A stretch of 36,925 nucleotides of DNA from Pseudoduganella buxea (GTDB lineage: Bacteria > Pseudomonadota > Gammaproteobacteria > Burkholderiales > Burkholderiaceae_D). Positions 7,733-15,614 of this stretch are shown here, piece after piece; within the stretch, counting starts at the first letter, position 1, and the number at the start of each line of letters is the position of its first letter. The translations under genes and the position numbers were made by a program. Below the pieces are notes generated by a model that saw only the letters and a program-made list of their open reading frames with translations, ran no database searches and had not been told where the DNA came from. The stretch is taken from positions 1-36,925 of the forward strand of contig NZ_WNKZ01000065.1 in assembly GCF_009720835.1 (NCBI RefSeq). The letters run 5' to 3'.

Positions 7733-10642
7733 TCATACGAAAAGAGGGTCATGGGGCACATCATCTGCCATGTATCCGTAACGCTCTTTCAGTACAACTC
7801 TTAGTGCAGCAAAGTCAGGGGTTCTGCTCTTAAAAACCAATCCCCAAGTCGAGCAGAGAGTAGCTAACTGCATGTCAAGCAGCGCATCAATCGGCATGCT
7901 CTGTAGATCTAGCATTGTCAGCAGACCGTCCCCAGTAGTTTCTTCTTTGGCAAGCGCCGTAGTGACTGCCTTCTGATCATCCATTAAACCTTGTGGGCTG
8001 TTGGTAACCGAGAGCCTCTTATTCATAGCCACATTCGCTATTAACAATAAAATATGCCAATCAAGGTAGCCTTGCCTACGAAGTGAAGCCACGAATTCTT
8101 GAAACTCTGGTAGCATGTTCAAATGTGCTACCGATTGTCGGACCGGGATTATTGCGCGCTGGTAACGGTTGCTGATCTGTTCATTGGAGCCGGATTGCGT
8201 ATAACCTGGGCCCGGGCCAGACCTCCAAGCTAACGCCTGCGCTTGATGCAAACAAACGTCTTGTTGCTGGTGTGCCCAGCGTGGAATCTCAGCCTTCAAA
8301 TCAGCTTCATTATCGAAGAATTCTTTCAGAAGTTCGTGATAAGGGCGAACCGCAAACGTCTTTGAAATTAGTCCTTTTTTGAAGGATTCTTCGAGTAGTG
8401 CATGGCAATCTTCGTCTGAAAGTAGGCTGCAGCTCGTTAAAATTAGTGTAGCAAACGCGATTGACCACGTATTTAGATCCTCACTGGTGCTATTTAATGG
8501 GATTTCTAGCTGCCAATTTGAACCCTTATTTCCCGCTACCTCTCCGAGATTGAATTTCACGTATGGCCGGCACTGTGCCTCAATTTTTACGCACGTCGGC
8601 AACAAATTCATTTCTCGATCTGATAGATCTACGATAACAATCTGCAAGCTGGATATGAAGCTTTCCACAGCGGCGACGGTGTCAGGCGTGTTATCACAAT
8701 TCACATGCCACTGTATGCCGAGAGCACGCCAAGAGAAGGTACGTACTTTGCCTACGTCACCGAATGGAATGCCATCCATCGACTCATTGATCCTTTTCCA
8801 GAGCATCTCATCCGTAGTAGAGTTCAGCCACTCTTTGCTCTCATCTGTCTCTTCTAGGATCAATTTATCTAATTCGTCAGGAAGGGGCCATTTGTGAAGT
8901 ACGGTGATGAAATACTCTTCAATCTCCGTGTTTCCTAATTTCTTGTTGCTATTGAAAATAATCATTGAGTGGAAAACCACAGATCGAAAATCTTCGTAGT
9001 CTTCATATCTGCCCGGATTTGACCGGTACTGATAGTGGGCTGCTGCAACTAGAGGCAAAAGCCGAATGCAGGAAATCCATTCGCCGCCAACATAGCATAC
9101 GTTGAAAAGTTGGATCAGGGCTTTTGGGAAATAACGCATCAATTTGTCGTCGTTATCTTTATGCAATAAGTATGATGCTGCAAGAGCATAATACTTCGCC
9201 GCCCAAACCAAATGCAACTCACCGTAAAGACGCGAAAGCATGAGCATGGAAAGAATCGCGCCTTGCAATGTTTCCTTTGTAAACCACTTAATCTTGGCAT
9301 TATGCAGCTCTTGGATTGCGCGAATCGGGCGCGATTGCTCCATAAATGCGATAGCCCGATCCCGACACTTTTCCGCGGCTACAAATCCTGATGAACGAAC
9401 ACTTAGAAGTTCGTCGAGCTTCTCAGTTAAGATTGAGTAGCGAGGGTCATCTCCGATGATAGGAGTTAGTGTCGTGATCAAATCAGAAAGGCGCTCCAAG
9501 GGGAACAGAGGTGCGCTCCTAACTTCGATCAGCAAACGGTTCCACCACTTGAAGGCGTCGTCCCAGTTCACTAAAGGTTGGCTGCCTTTTTGGAAGGGTA
9601 AACTGGCAACATAGGCGCGATGACCCAGGAGATCGCACTTTGTATTGCTTACGCTAGTGTGCTTAAGAACCTCTTCAATGCGCGAGATTAAAGCAACGGT
9701 CCAAACATGAATTTTCGTTGGATCGCACTGAAACTGATTATGCAATATTGCTCCGGAACAATAACCGAGCAAAACTGATGCGTCTTCAAGCTGATCAATT
9801 TCAAGAAGAGGAATGTTCTGGAAGTAGGTTTCAATGAACGATGAATAGCTGTTCAGATTATTGATTCCGCGAAGAGCCGCTACGCAAATTTCATACTTAC
9901 AACGACGTAGAAGTTTAGGCGAACTGCTGATGGGAAACTTGAGTAAGACGTTGATCCAGTCAATGATGTGTATGCGCTTTTCATCATTGAATGTTGCTTT
10001 GCGAATTGCGCTTTTGATTTCCGTAAAGTCCGAGAACGTTTGGGGTAGATTTTTCTCGGTCACCCATTTTTTGTAAAACGCAGTATAGCCATCATTGTTA
10101 TCGGAGAAAATTTTTGGATACATCTCCGATGGAATATTCAAAAAACTTTGCGCTATCCAAAATAGCTCAAAGCGGGTGAGCTGATCCGAAATTGCGGCGC
10201 AGTCAAAAACTTCCAAGTGGATGGAAAAAGCGTCTTGTGCCCACTGTTGCAATTTGTGCCGGTTTGCGACAGGGATGTCCTGGTTCGAAAAAAAGTAAAC
10301 TGAGCCAGGCTTATTTTTGGCACAAATTTTCTTAACATCGTCTTCAATTTTCTGTTTGAACTTCTTCTCTAAGGAACAAGCGATGACGGCGTTTCTCCCA
10401 TCAGCAAATTGCCATTTAGAACCAACTTGGGGGACAGACTTTATTGTTGCATTGAACGTTTCCGAATCGCGACCTTGGTCACCCCCACTGCTTACTGGAC
10501 CGGTCGCAGGTAAGAAGTTTGGCGAAATCGCCAAACGTGCAAATTGATAGCATAGATCCTCGAAGTCATGATGCTTGTTTTTTGCATTCAGACTTGACAG
10601 CTGGTACCGGATGTAGTCAGAAAGTTGCGTTGTGTCTGGCAT
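7733..10642 (-). CDS. Mrr-like PD-(D/E)XK nuclease with long helical C-terminal region; putative defence effector
   Basis: A 969-residue AT-rich protein. Residues about 20-105 match an Mrr-type restriction-endonuclease fold: FEDLCYQFAR (Glu28), a GGDQGRDSE loop (Asp55, Asp59) and an ACSLEKKFKQKIEDDV strand-helix (Glu92, Lys94), which would form the PD-(D/E)XK metal site. The remaining 850 residues are helical and TPR-like, without Walker motifs, so it is not a STAND/Avs ATPase despite the similar N-terminal nuclease. The gene is single, lies upstream of the GMT operon on the same strand, and has base composition unlike its neighbours, suggesting transfer. No strong ribosome site precedes the ATG. 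The nuclease fold is a motif-based call; the role as an abortive or phage-sensing effector is inference from architecture and context. Confidence 0.7.
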   Translation of the reverse strand: MPDTTQLSDYIRYQLSSLNAKNKHHDFEDLCYQFARLAISPNFLPATGPVSSGGDQGRDSETFNATIKSVPQVGSKWQFADGRNAVIACSLEKKFKQKIEDDVKKICAKNKPGSVYFFSNQDIPVANRHKLQQWAQDAFSIHLEVFDCAAISDQLTRFELFWIAQSFLNIPSEMYPKIFSDNNDGYTAFYKKWVTEKNLPQTFSDFTEIKSAIRKATFNDEKRIHIIDWINVLLKFPISSSPKLLRRCKYEICVAALRGINNLNSYSSFIETYFQNIPLLEIDQLEDASVLLGYCSGAILHNQFQCDPTKIHVWTVALISRIEEVLKHTSVSNTKCDLLGHRAYVASLPFQKGSQPLVNWDDAFKWWNRLLIEVRSAPLFPLERLSDLITTLTPIIGDDPRYSILTEKLDELLSVRSSGFVAAEKCRDRAIAFMEQSRPIRAIQELHNAKIKWFTKETLQGAILSMLMLSRLYGELHLVWAAKYYALAASYLLHKDNDDKLMRYFPKALIQLFNVCYVGGEWISCIRLLPLVAAAHYQYRSNPGRYEDYEDFRSVVFHSMIIFNSNKKLGNTEIEEYFITVLHKWPLPDELDKLILEETDESKEWLNSTTDEMLWKRINESMDGIPFGDVGKVRTFSWRALGIQWHVNCDNTPDTVAAVESFISSLQIVIVDLSDREMNLLPTCVKIEAQCRPYVKFNLGEVAGNKGSNWQLEIPLNSTSEDLNTWSIAFATLILTSCSLLSDEDCHALLEESFKKGLISKTFAVRPYHELLKEFFDNEADLKAEIPRWAHQQQDVCLHQAQALAWRSGPGPGYTQSGSNEQISNRYQRAIIPVRQSVAHLNMLPEFQEFVASLRRQGYLDWHILLLIANVAMNKRLSVTNSPQGLMDDQKAVTTALAKEETTGDGLLTMLDLQSMPIDALLDMQLATLCSTWGLVFKSRTPDFAALRVVLKERYGYMADDVPHDPLFV

Positions 10643-10734
10643 ATTGATATTCAGTATGGTTGCTCTTAAGTCACTTCGTACTCATAAAAACGTACGCGGC
10701 GCGACTATGGACTTGAAACTGCAGAGTAGAATTA

Positions 10735-10760
10735 ATATGACATACGACTTAGTATATGAC
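10735..10760 (-). promoter_or_regulatory. Candidate promoter/operator of the nuclease gene
   Basis: On the minus strand GTCATAT occurs twice, 19 bases apart (complements of 10735-10741 and 10754-10760). The upstream copy overlaps a TTGTCA -35-like hexamer and the downstream copy overlaps a CATATT -10-like hexamer about 17 bases further on. The direct repeat could be a repressor site. It is about 95 bases ahead of the nuclease ATG. Confidence 0.35.
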
Positions 10761-10847
10761 AAATATGCACTAGCAATTTCATATCTTTTTCTTTAGGAAA
10801 ACGAGTAGATCTTGTTCCAGACGCGAGGATTTATGACATCTTTGAAA

Positions 10848-10917
10848 CTCGGCGTGTCCAAGTAGCAGCTGGACCGTCTCGATCGGCTGCCCCTGTGCCA
10901 CAATGCGCTATGCCATC
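10848..10917 (-). pseudogene. Tyrosine recombinase remnant, fragment 1
   Basis: Read on the minus strand this encodes VAQGQPIETVQLLLGHAE, the conserved helix before the active-site tyrosine of a tyrosine recombinase. An internal stop lies in the preceding MA*RI. It is about 80 per cent identical in DNA to the corresponding part of the second remnant at 17510-18196. Homology stops abruptly at 10848, after the GHAE codons. On the other side it joins an IS5-family transposase remnant at about 10918. Only about 23 codons survive, so it is certainly dead. Confidence 0.7.
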
Positions 10918-10932
10918 GCTGTGCGATGGCAT
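10910..10932. repeat. Perfect 10-bp inverted repeat at the recombinase/IS5 junction
   Basis: ATGCCATCGC and GCGATGGCAT face each other across a three-base loop (TGT). The repeat straddles the point where recombinase-derived sequence changes to IS5-derived sequence, so it may mark the joining event. Confidence 0.6.
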
Positions 10933-11544
10933 CATGACATCTCTTCGTATCGTAGTCGCCTTCACCACTGACGCTCTCGATGATGTCGTCATCGGTGATC
11001 TGGTCGAGCATACACGGCAGCATTGGCGTGTCACCAGTGGCATTGTCGGTTACCTCGATGGCCCGGATTTCCAATGGTCGCATCAATGCCCTGATGGACC
11101 TCGCACAACTGCCGTCGATAGCCGGCGCCTTGCTTCTTGGTCTTCCATTCGCCTTCAACCAGCATCTTTATGCCGGTGCTATCGACAATTAGGTGCAATC
11201 CCGTCGTTGTCGGATGCGCGTTGATCGTCACCGCAAGATGCTTCTGGTGCCGACTGACGGTACGGAAGTCGGGCACTTGCCAGCCGAGGTCAGCCAGCTT
11301 GAGCAGGCTTGGCACAATGCATTGCTTGGCACAGCGCGATATTGAATAGGCTTTTGATGATTAGGCAGGATTGGATCGCCGCTTCGCTGTACTTGCGCCT
11401 GCGGACCCGCTTGCCGGTAGCACTGTCATGCCAGCCTATATCTTCGTCCAGCCAGATGAGCAGCAAGCCACGCGCTTTCACCGCGGGGTTGTATTCTTTC
11501 TAGTTGGTCGTCCGGTACCTTGTTTTTGCAGGGGGAGCACTCAT
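10919..11544 (-). pseudogene. IS5-family transposase remnant
   Basis: The frame begins MSAPPAKTRYRTTN at 11544, hits an in-frame TAG at codon 15 (11500-11502), then continues ARGLLLIWLDEDIGWHD. After a frameshift near 11310 it reads LKLADLGWQVPDFRTVSRHQK and then LIVDSTGIK with GEWKTKKQGAGYRRQ. After another frameshift near 11045 it reads IRAIEVTDNATGD with SVSGEGDYDTKRCHDAIAQR. These are the IS5-family DDE transposase blocks (VDSTGIK holds one catalytic Asp; GEGDYDT the second). The C-terminal region with the last acidic residue is missing, replaced by the recombinase remnant. At least one nonsense and two frameshift changes make it non-functional. The IS2-group element has inserted exactly at its start codon. 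Confidence 0.85.
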
Positions 11545-11583
11545 GCTGATCTTGCCCCGCTTTTCCCGGACACAGCCTGATGC

Positions 11584-12495
11584 TTAGTTAGCGTCAGTTT
11601 CCAGAGCCTGACGGCGTCGCTCTTTCCTAAACATCCGCGGCGATTTGTAGCCGAGCGCTGAATGCGGATGCACCTCGTTGAAATGCTTGAATGCGTCGGG
11701 CAACTGAGTCAGCACGACAGCGCCGCTGCTGCGGTCCATGCCGCCGACGTAATCTCGTTTAAACGTGTTCACGAAGCTCTCTGCCATGCCGTTCGACTGC
11801 GGGCTGTTCACTGGCGTATGCACCGGCCTGATGCCCAGTTGATGGGCCAAAGCGTGCGTTTCGATAGCCCGGAAAGCGCCGCCATTGTCGCTCAAGAATT
11901 CCACTGTGATCGCCCGCTCGTCGGTGCTGCCGAAACGTGCTTCCACGGCCTCAATCATCATGTCGCGCACCGGCTCACCGGGCAGGCCACGTCCGATCCA
12001 GGCACGCCAAGCGATAATCTCGCGGTCGCAGCAGTCCTTCATGAACACGCCAGTCACCACCTCGCCGTTGTCGCAGGCGATCTCGAAGCCATCCGAGCAC
12101 CAGCGCTGGTTCGATTCTTCGACCATCACTTTGCCGTCGTGAGGGCGGCCGCTGTCACTACGCCTAGGCGATTTCGGCAGCAGCAAACCCTGCTCCTTCA
12201 TCACGCGGTACATGCGCTTGTGGTTCACTGGACGCAGGCCCATCAGGCTTCGCGTACGGTTCACCAGGGCGCCAGCACGACGGTAGCCATAGGTCGGCAG
12301 CGCCGTGATCTCGGCGCGTACCGCGTCGGCAATCATCGCGTCGGCGACCGGGTCGAGCCTGGCCACAGTGCGCTTGTCGACCCAGTCCGCGGGTCGGGCA
12401 AGAAGGTCAATCACGTGCGAGCGCGCTACACCAAGGACAACGCAGACAGGCTTTACTGCCCGTCCTTGTCCAATAAGGGTGAGCGCGCAATCCAC
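11584..12495 (-). CDS. IS2-group transposase OrfB (DDE integrase domain)
   Basis: A 303-residue protein resembling InsD of IS2. It has an HTH_21-like N-terminus (LPTYGYRRAGALVNRTR), then NQRWCSDGFEI (first catalytic Asp), FLSDNGGAF (second Asp) and SPQSNGMAESFVNTFKRDY with the catalytic Glu, ending HPHSALGYKSPRMF. The GTG at 12495 lies within the orfA/orfB overlap. As in IS2, the active transposase is expected to be OrfAB made by -1 frameshifting on the A-rich heptamer formed by the T-run at 12496-12502. All catalytic residues are present and no internal stops are seen. Confidence 0.92.
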   Translation of the reverse strand: MDCALTLIGQGRAVKPVCVVLGVARSHVIDLLARPADWVDKRTVARLDPVADAMIADAVRAEITALPTYGYRRAGALVNRTRSLMGLRPVNHKRMYRVMKEQGLLLPKSPRRSDSGRPHDGKVMVEESNQRWCSDGFEIACDNGEVVTGVFMKDCCDREIIAWRAWIGRGLPGEPVRDMMIEAVEARFGSTDERAITVEFLSDNGGAFRAIETHALAHQLGIRPVHTPVNSPQSNGMAESFVNTFKRDYVGGMDRSSGAVVLTQLPDAFKHFNEVHPHSALGYKSPRMFRKERRRQALETDAN

Positions 12496-12842
12496 TTTTT
12501 TTCGCGAGCTAGCTCGACCGCTTCGCGCAGGATCTCCGCCTCCATCGTCTTCTTGCCCAGCATGCGCTGCAGTTGCGCGATCTGGGCGCGCGCCGCCGCC
12601 AACTCACTCGCCGGCACGACCGATTCACCTGATTGCACCGCCACCAGGGCGCCTTCCCGCTCGAGCTTACGCCAGTTGAACAGCTGGCTGGCACTGATGC
12701 CGTGCTTGCGGGCCACCAGCGACACGCTCATGCCTGGCTCGTACGTTTCCTTGACCAGCGCAGCCTTTTCCTGCACTGACCAGCGCCGGCGTCGCTCTTC
12801 GGACACCGTGACAACTTCGATGGTTTGGTTGTTTCTAGTCAT
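12453..12842 (-). CDS. IS2-group transposase OrfA (helix-turn-helix)
   Basis: A 129-residue protein beginning MTRNNQTIEVVTVSEERRR. It contains RRWSVQEKAALVKETYEPGMS and SLVARKHGISASQLFNWRK, the helix-turn-helix of IS2 InsC-like OrfA proteins, which binds the IS ends. A leucine-zipper-like C-terminal region (AAARAQIAQLQRMLGKK...) supports multimerisation. The ATG at 12842 is chosen; a GTG six bases upstream is also in frame. The 3' end overlaps orfB by 43 bases, and the slippery run for fusion expression is inside the overlap. Confidence 0.92.
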   Translation of the reverse strand: MTRNNQTIEVVTVSEERRRRWSVQEKAALVKETYEPGMSVSLVARKHGISASQLFNWRKLEREGALVAVQSGESVVPASELAAARAQIAQLQRMLGKKTMEAEILREAVELAREKKWIARSPLLDKDGQ

Positions 12843-12912
12843 ACTCACAGTCTTATTCCTATCCGTAAGGATACAGCATCGACTGTGTCTGGTACTTCAA
12901 GGGGCTATCTCA

Positions 12913-13251
12913 CATGCCATCAGTTTACTCGCGATAGAACTCAGCTGCAGCAGGCCAATTTTGGCAACGAAGCAATTGGCGAACTAAACTTTGTTTTGAG
13001 CAATGGCACAGTCGGAGAAGCGATCGCCCATCTCTAAGCCTGACAAGCATCAAATTGTTGTATTAATGCTACCGGCGTGTATGTATGAGTTTTAGATTGA
13101 TACATTCTGGACCAATTGGCGGAAAATTGCCAAATGATCTGTATCAAACGACATGATGTCCGTTCTCAATTTCGTTTAGATCTCCAACTCGCGACGAACG
13201 CAAGATGTGGTTATTGATGACATCTACATGATTCTTGGAAAGGGTAACGCT
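12913..13251 (+). promoter_or_regulatory. Leader region of the NHL/MauG unit plus leftover IS5 flank
   Basis: The first about 120 bases probably derive from the 5' flank of the interrupted IS5 element. The AT-rich part at 13050-13200 holds an inverted pair TTGATAC/GTATCAA (about 38 bases apart) and a nested TTGGC/GCCAA pair, plausible regulator sites ahead of the NHL gene. GGAAAGGG before 13252 is the ribosome site. No gene is supported here. Confidence 0.3.
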
Positions 13252-15606
13252 ATGAATGTTAATTCTTCGAAGCCGTTTCTCGAAACAAAAATGTTGCACG
13301 GCGCTCTTTCTATATTATGGGCAACTTCGACCGCATGGGCCGGCCCCCCTCCCTACCCCAAAGATTTGGGTATGCCAAATATTCTCACGCCAAAAACGGT
13401 CATTGGGGGGGCTTTCGGAACAGCTATAGGTCAATTCAACGAACCCCATGGCATCGATTTCGCGTCAGATGACCGCATTTTGATTGCAGACAAACATAAC
13501 AATAGGATATGCCTTTTAAGTAGTAGTTTCAAAATGGAAAAGTGCATCAAGCCGAAAAATGGGATAGATCTTCTAGCTCCAACCACAGTTCGCTGGATTG
13601 GAAAGGACCGTTTTCTGGTGGCGGATACTGGAAATGGAAGGGTTGTAGAGATGCACCTAGACGGAACGGTTCGTCGTACGTCCAGCACCAACTCGTTAAA
13701 GATGAGCGAGCCAACCGGGGTTACCACTCTATTGGATCGTGTTTACGTCGTTGATAAGTCTGGCCAACAGCTTCATATTCTTGATAAAAACCTGTTCTTG
13801 ATACGAAGTATCGGCGGCCCAGGGGATTCTGATGGATTTTTCGTCGACCCGAGCAGTGTAACTTCAAACAGCCGCAATAGGATTTATGTTGCAGACAGCT
13901 ATAATAATCGTATTCAAATTTTCGATTACGATGGAAGATACGTCGGCAAATTTGGCGACTGGGGATCATTCACTGGTCTTTTGGCGAACCCCTCATCTGT
14001 ATATTACGCCAACGAAACAATATTTGTTGCGGACTTAATCAACCATCGCATTCAGGGGTATGATGAACAAGGACGTTACCTCCTGCAGTGGGGTCGGCAT
14101 CCGCTCATTAATCACGAGGGAAATGGGAGGCTACATTATCCCGAACAAGTCGCAGTGAACGCAGCAGGTAACACTGCAATTGTTTGTGAACCCTTCGAAC
14201 ATCGCTGCCAAGTTTTTGACATCAAGCGAGCCACCGACGTTGTGCGCGTTAATGATCAGGCTTGGTGGGACAAGAACGGCCGGTTTCACTACGGAGCACG
14301 CCCTACAAATGGTGGCGGAATGTTAGCAATCTCCGAACCCGATACGCATTCAGTTTTGCTCTTTGATATCAAAGGGAAGGATCCTCGGTTCGTTGCACGG
14401 GTGGGTGGGCAGGGGCGAGAACTTGGCAGCTTGGTGAAACCGAGTGGCGTGGCACTGTCACCCGACGGCAAAGCCCTGATGGTGTCTGACTCAGGAAACT
14501 TCAGGATCTCGAGCTTTGATTTGAAACCCAGTGTTCTCGAAAATTCCGATCGCAAGGAGGAACAAAAGCTAGTTCGTACCTCATCAACAATATCTCTGGA
14601 CAGGGAAATTCAAAGGAAAGCTAACATAGCGTTACTGAACGGCAACGATGAATCAAAGATCGTTATCGAGCCATCTGCGCTGCAGTTCACCCGTGAGGGC
14701 ACCGTTCTGATGTGTGACCCAAACAATGGTAGAGTGCTGGAAATGAATGCAGATCTTACTCCGCTGCGCTATATCATTCCGAGAGCACCCAAAGAGATGC
14801 CAGGGTTTAGGCCCAACGACCTTGCCATTTCCCCAGATGGCGAACGCATTTATATCGTTGATTTCTACCATTCCCGAGTCGGAATCTTTGACCGAAAAGG
14901 GAAGTTTTTGTCAAAATTTGGCAAGAATGGGACGCTTCCTGGGCATTTTATTCACGCATTTGGGATCACGATTTCAAAAACTGGCGAGATCTATGTTTCA
15001 GATGAAGCTCTGAATCGTATAAGTAGATTCGACAGGAACGGAAAGCTACTGTCTACTTGGGGTTCTTGGGGTGCAGCTCCCGGACAGTTTTACAAGCCAA
15101 AAGGGCTTACCTACGACCACGCGAATGATCGGATTATTGTAGCTGACTTCGGTAATCATCGGGCGCAGATCTTCGACACGAACGGCGGCTTTATCACTAC
15201 CTTCGGGATTGGTCAGGGTTACGTTCCTTATTTGATGTCGAAACCGAATTTAACTGCGCTAGCTTTGCACGACGGCGGATCAACTCCTTCAAATGGCGGC
15301 AATTTCGTTATAGATTATCGGAGCAGTTCGACATCCTTTACAGCTGGCAAGGATAATGCGTTGAGTTTTCAGGTTCGAAAATATAATGGCGCATCCGTAG
15401 ATGACTCCATAAAAATACGCGTCAGCGCTATGATGCCATCGCATTATCATGGCTTGAATCAAAATCCTCAATTAAATAAGACAAATGACGGGAACTGGTT
15501 AGTGGAAGGAATAAACTTTCATATGCCAGGACATTGGCAAGTATATTTCGATATCGATAATGGAATCGTTGTAGAGCGAGCACAAGTCGACATCGTCGTA
15601 AAATAG
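13252..15606 (+). CDS. Secreted NHL-repeat protein with C-terminal YtkA-like domain
   Basis: A 784-residue protein. The ATG at 13252 has AAGGG eight bases upstream and is followed by a signal-peptide-like segment ending ATSTAWA at about residue 30; the longer upstream frame lacks these. Residues about 50-660 hold many NHL beta-propeller blades (for example DDRILIADKHNNRI, SRNRIYVADSYNNRIQIFD, ERIYIVDFYHSRVGIFD), probably two propellers. Residues about 695-784 read SFQVRKYNG, then AMMPSHYHGLN and FHMPGHWQVYFDI, the metal-ligand-like pattern of YtkA-like domains associated with copper or redox proteins. It lies nine bases ahead of a di-heme peroxidase gene, so the two are co-transcribed and both exported. 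AT-rich composition marks it as foreign. Domains are clear; substrate is unknown. Confidence 0.85.
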   Translation: MNVNSSKPFLETKMLHGALSILWATSTAWAGPPPYPKDLGMPNILTPKTVIGGAFGTAIGQFNEPHGIDFASDDRILIADKHNNRICLLSSSFKMEKCIKPKNGIDLLAPTTVRWIGKDRFLVADTGNGRVVEMHLDGTVRRTSSTNSLKMSEPTGVTTLLDRVYVVDKSGQQLHILDKNLFLIRSIGGPGDSDGFFVDPSSVTSNSRNRIYVADSYNNRIQIFDYDGRYVGKFGDWGSFTGLLANPSSVYYANETIFVADLINHRIQGYDEQGRYLLQWGRHPLINHEGNGRLHYPEQVAVNAAGNTAIVCEPFEHRCQVFDIKRATDVVRVNDQAWWDKNGRFHYGARPTNGGGMLAISEPDTHSVLLFDIKGKDPRFVARVGGQGRELGSLVKPSGVALSPDGKALMVSDSGNFRISSFDLKPSVLENSDRKEEQKLVRTSSTISLDREIQRKANIALLNGNDESKIVIEPSALQFTREGTVLMCDPNNGRVLEMNADLTPLRYIIPRAPKEMPGFRPNDLAISPDGERIYIVDFYHSRVGIFDRKGKFLSKFGKNGTLPGHFIHAFGITISKTGEIYVSDEALNRISRFDRNGKLLSTWGSWGAAPGQFYKPKGLTYDHANDRIIVADFGNHRAQIFDTNGGFITTFGIGQGYVPYLMSKPNLTALALHDGGSTPSNGGNFVIDYRSSSTSFTAGKDNALSFQVRKYNGASVDDSIKIRVSAMMPSHYHGLNQNPQLNKTNDGNWLVEGINFHMPGHWQVYFDIDNGIVVERAQVDIVVK

Positions 15607-15614
15607 AGGCGCAT

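Larger units (their letters stand above)
11547..12912 (-). mobile_element. Intact IS2-group (IS3 family) insertion sequence with 5-bp target duplication
   Basis: A 1366-bp element bounded by imperfect inverted repeats that both begin TGA and end near CC(G/A)GACACAG, matching the TGG...CCAGACA ends of IS2. The flanks carry the identical pentamer CATGC (11542-11546 and 12913-12917), a five-base target duplication typical of the group. It contains overlapping orfA and orfB with an A7G slippery run between them. It appears complete and potentially active. It sits at the start codon of an older, decayed IS5-family transposase, so it is the younger insertion. Confidence 0.9.

Noticed and set aside
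11662..12987. A 441-codon plus-strand frame opposite the IS2-group transposase.
   Set aside because: It is an antisense shadow of orfA/orfB, whose conserved DDE motifs are on the minus strand.
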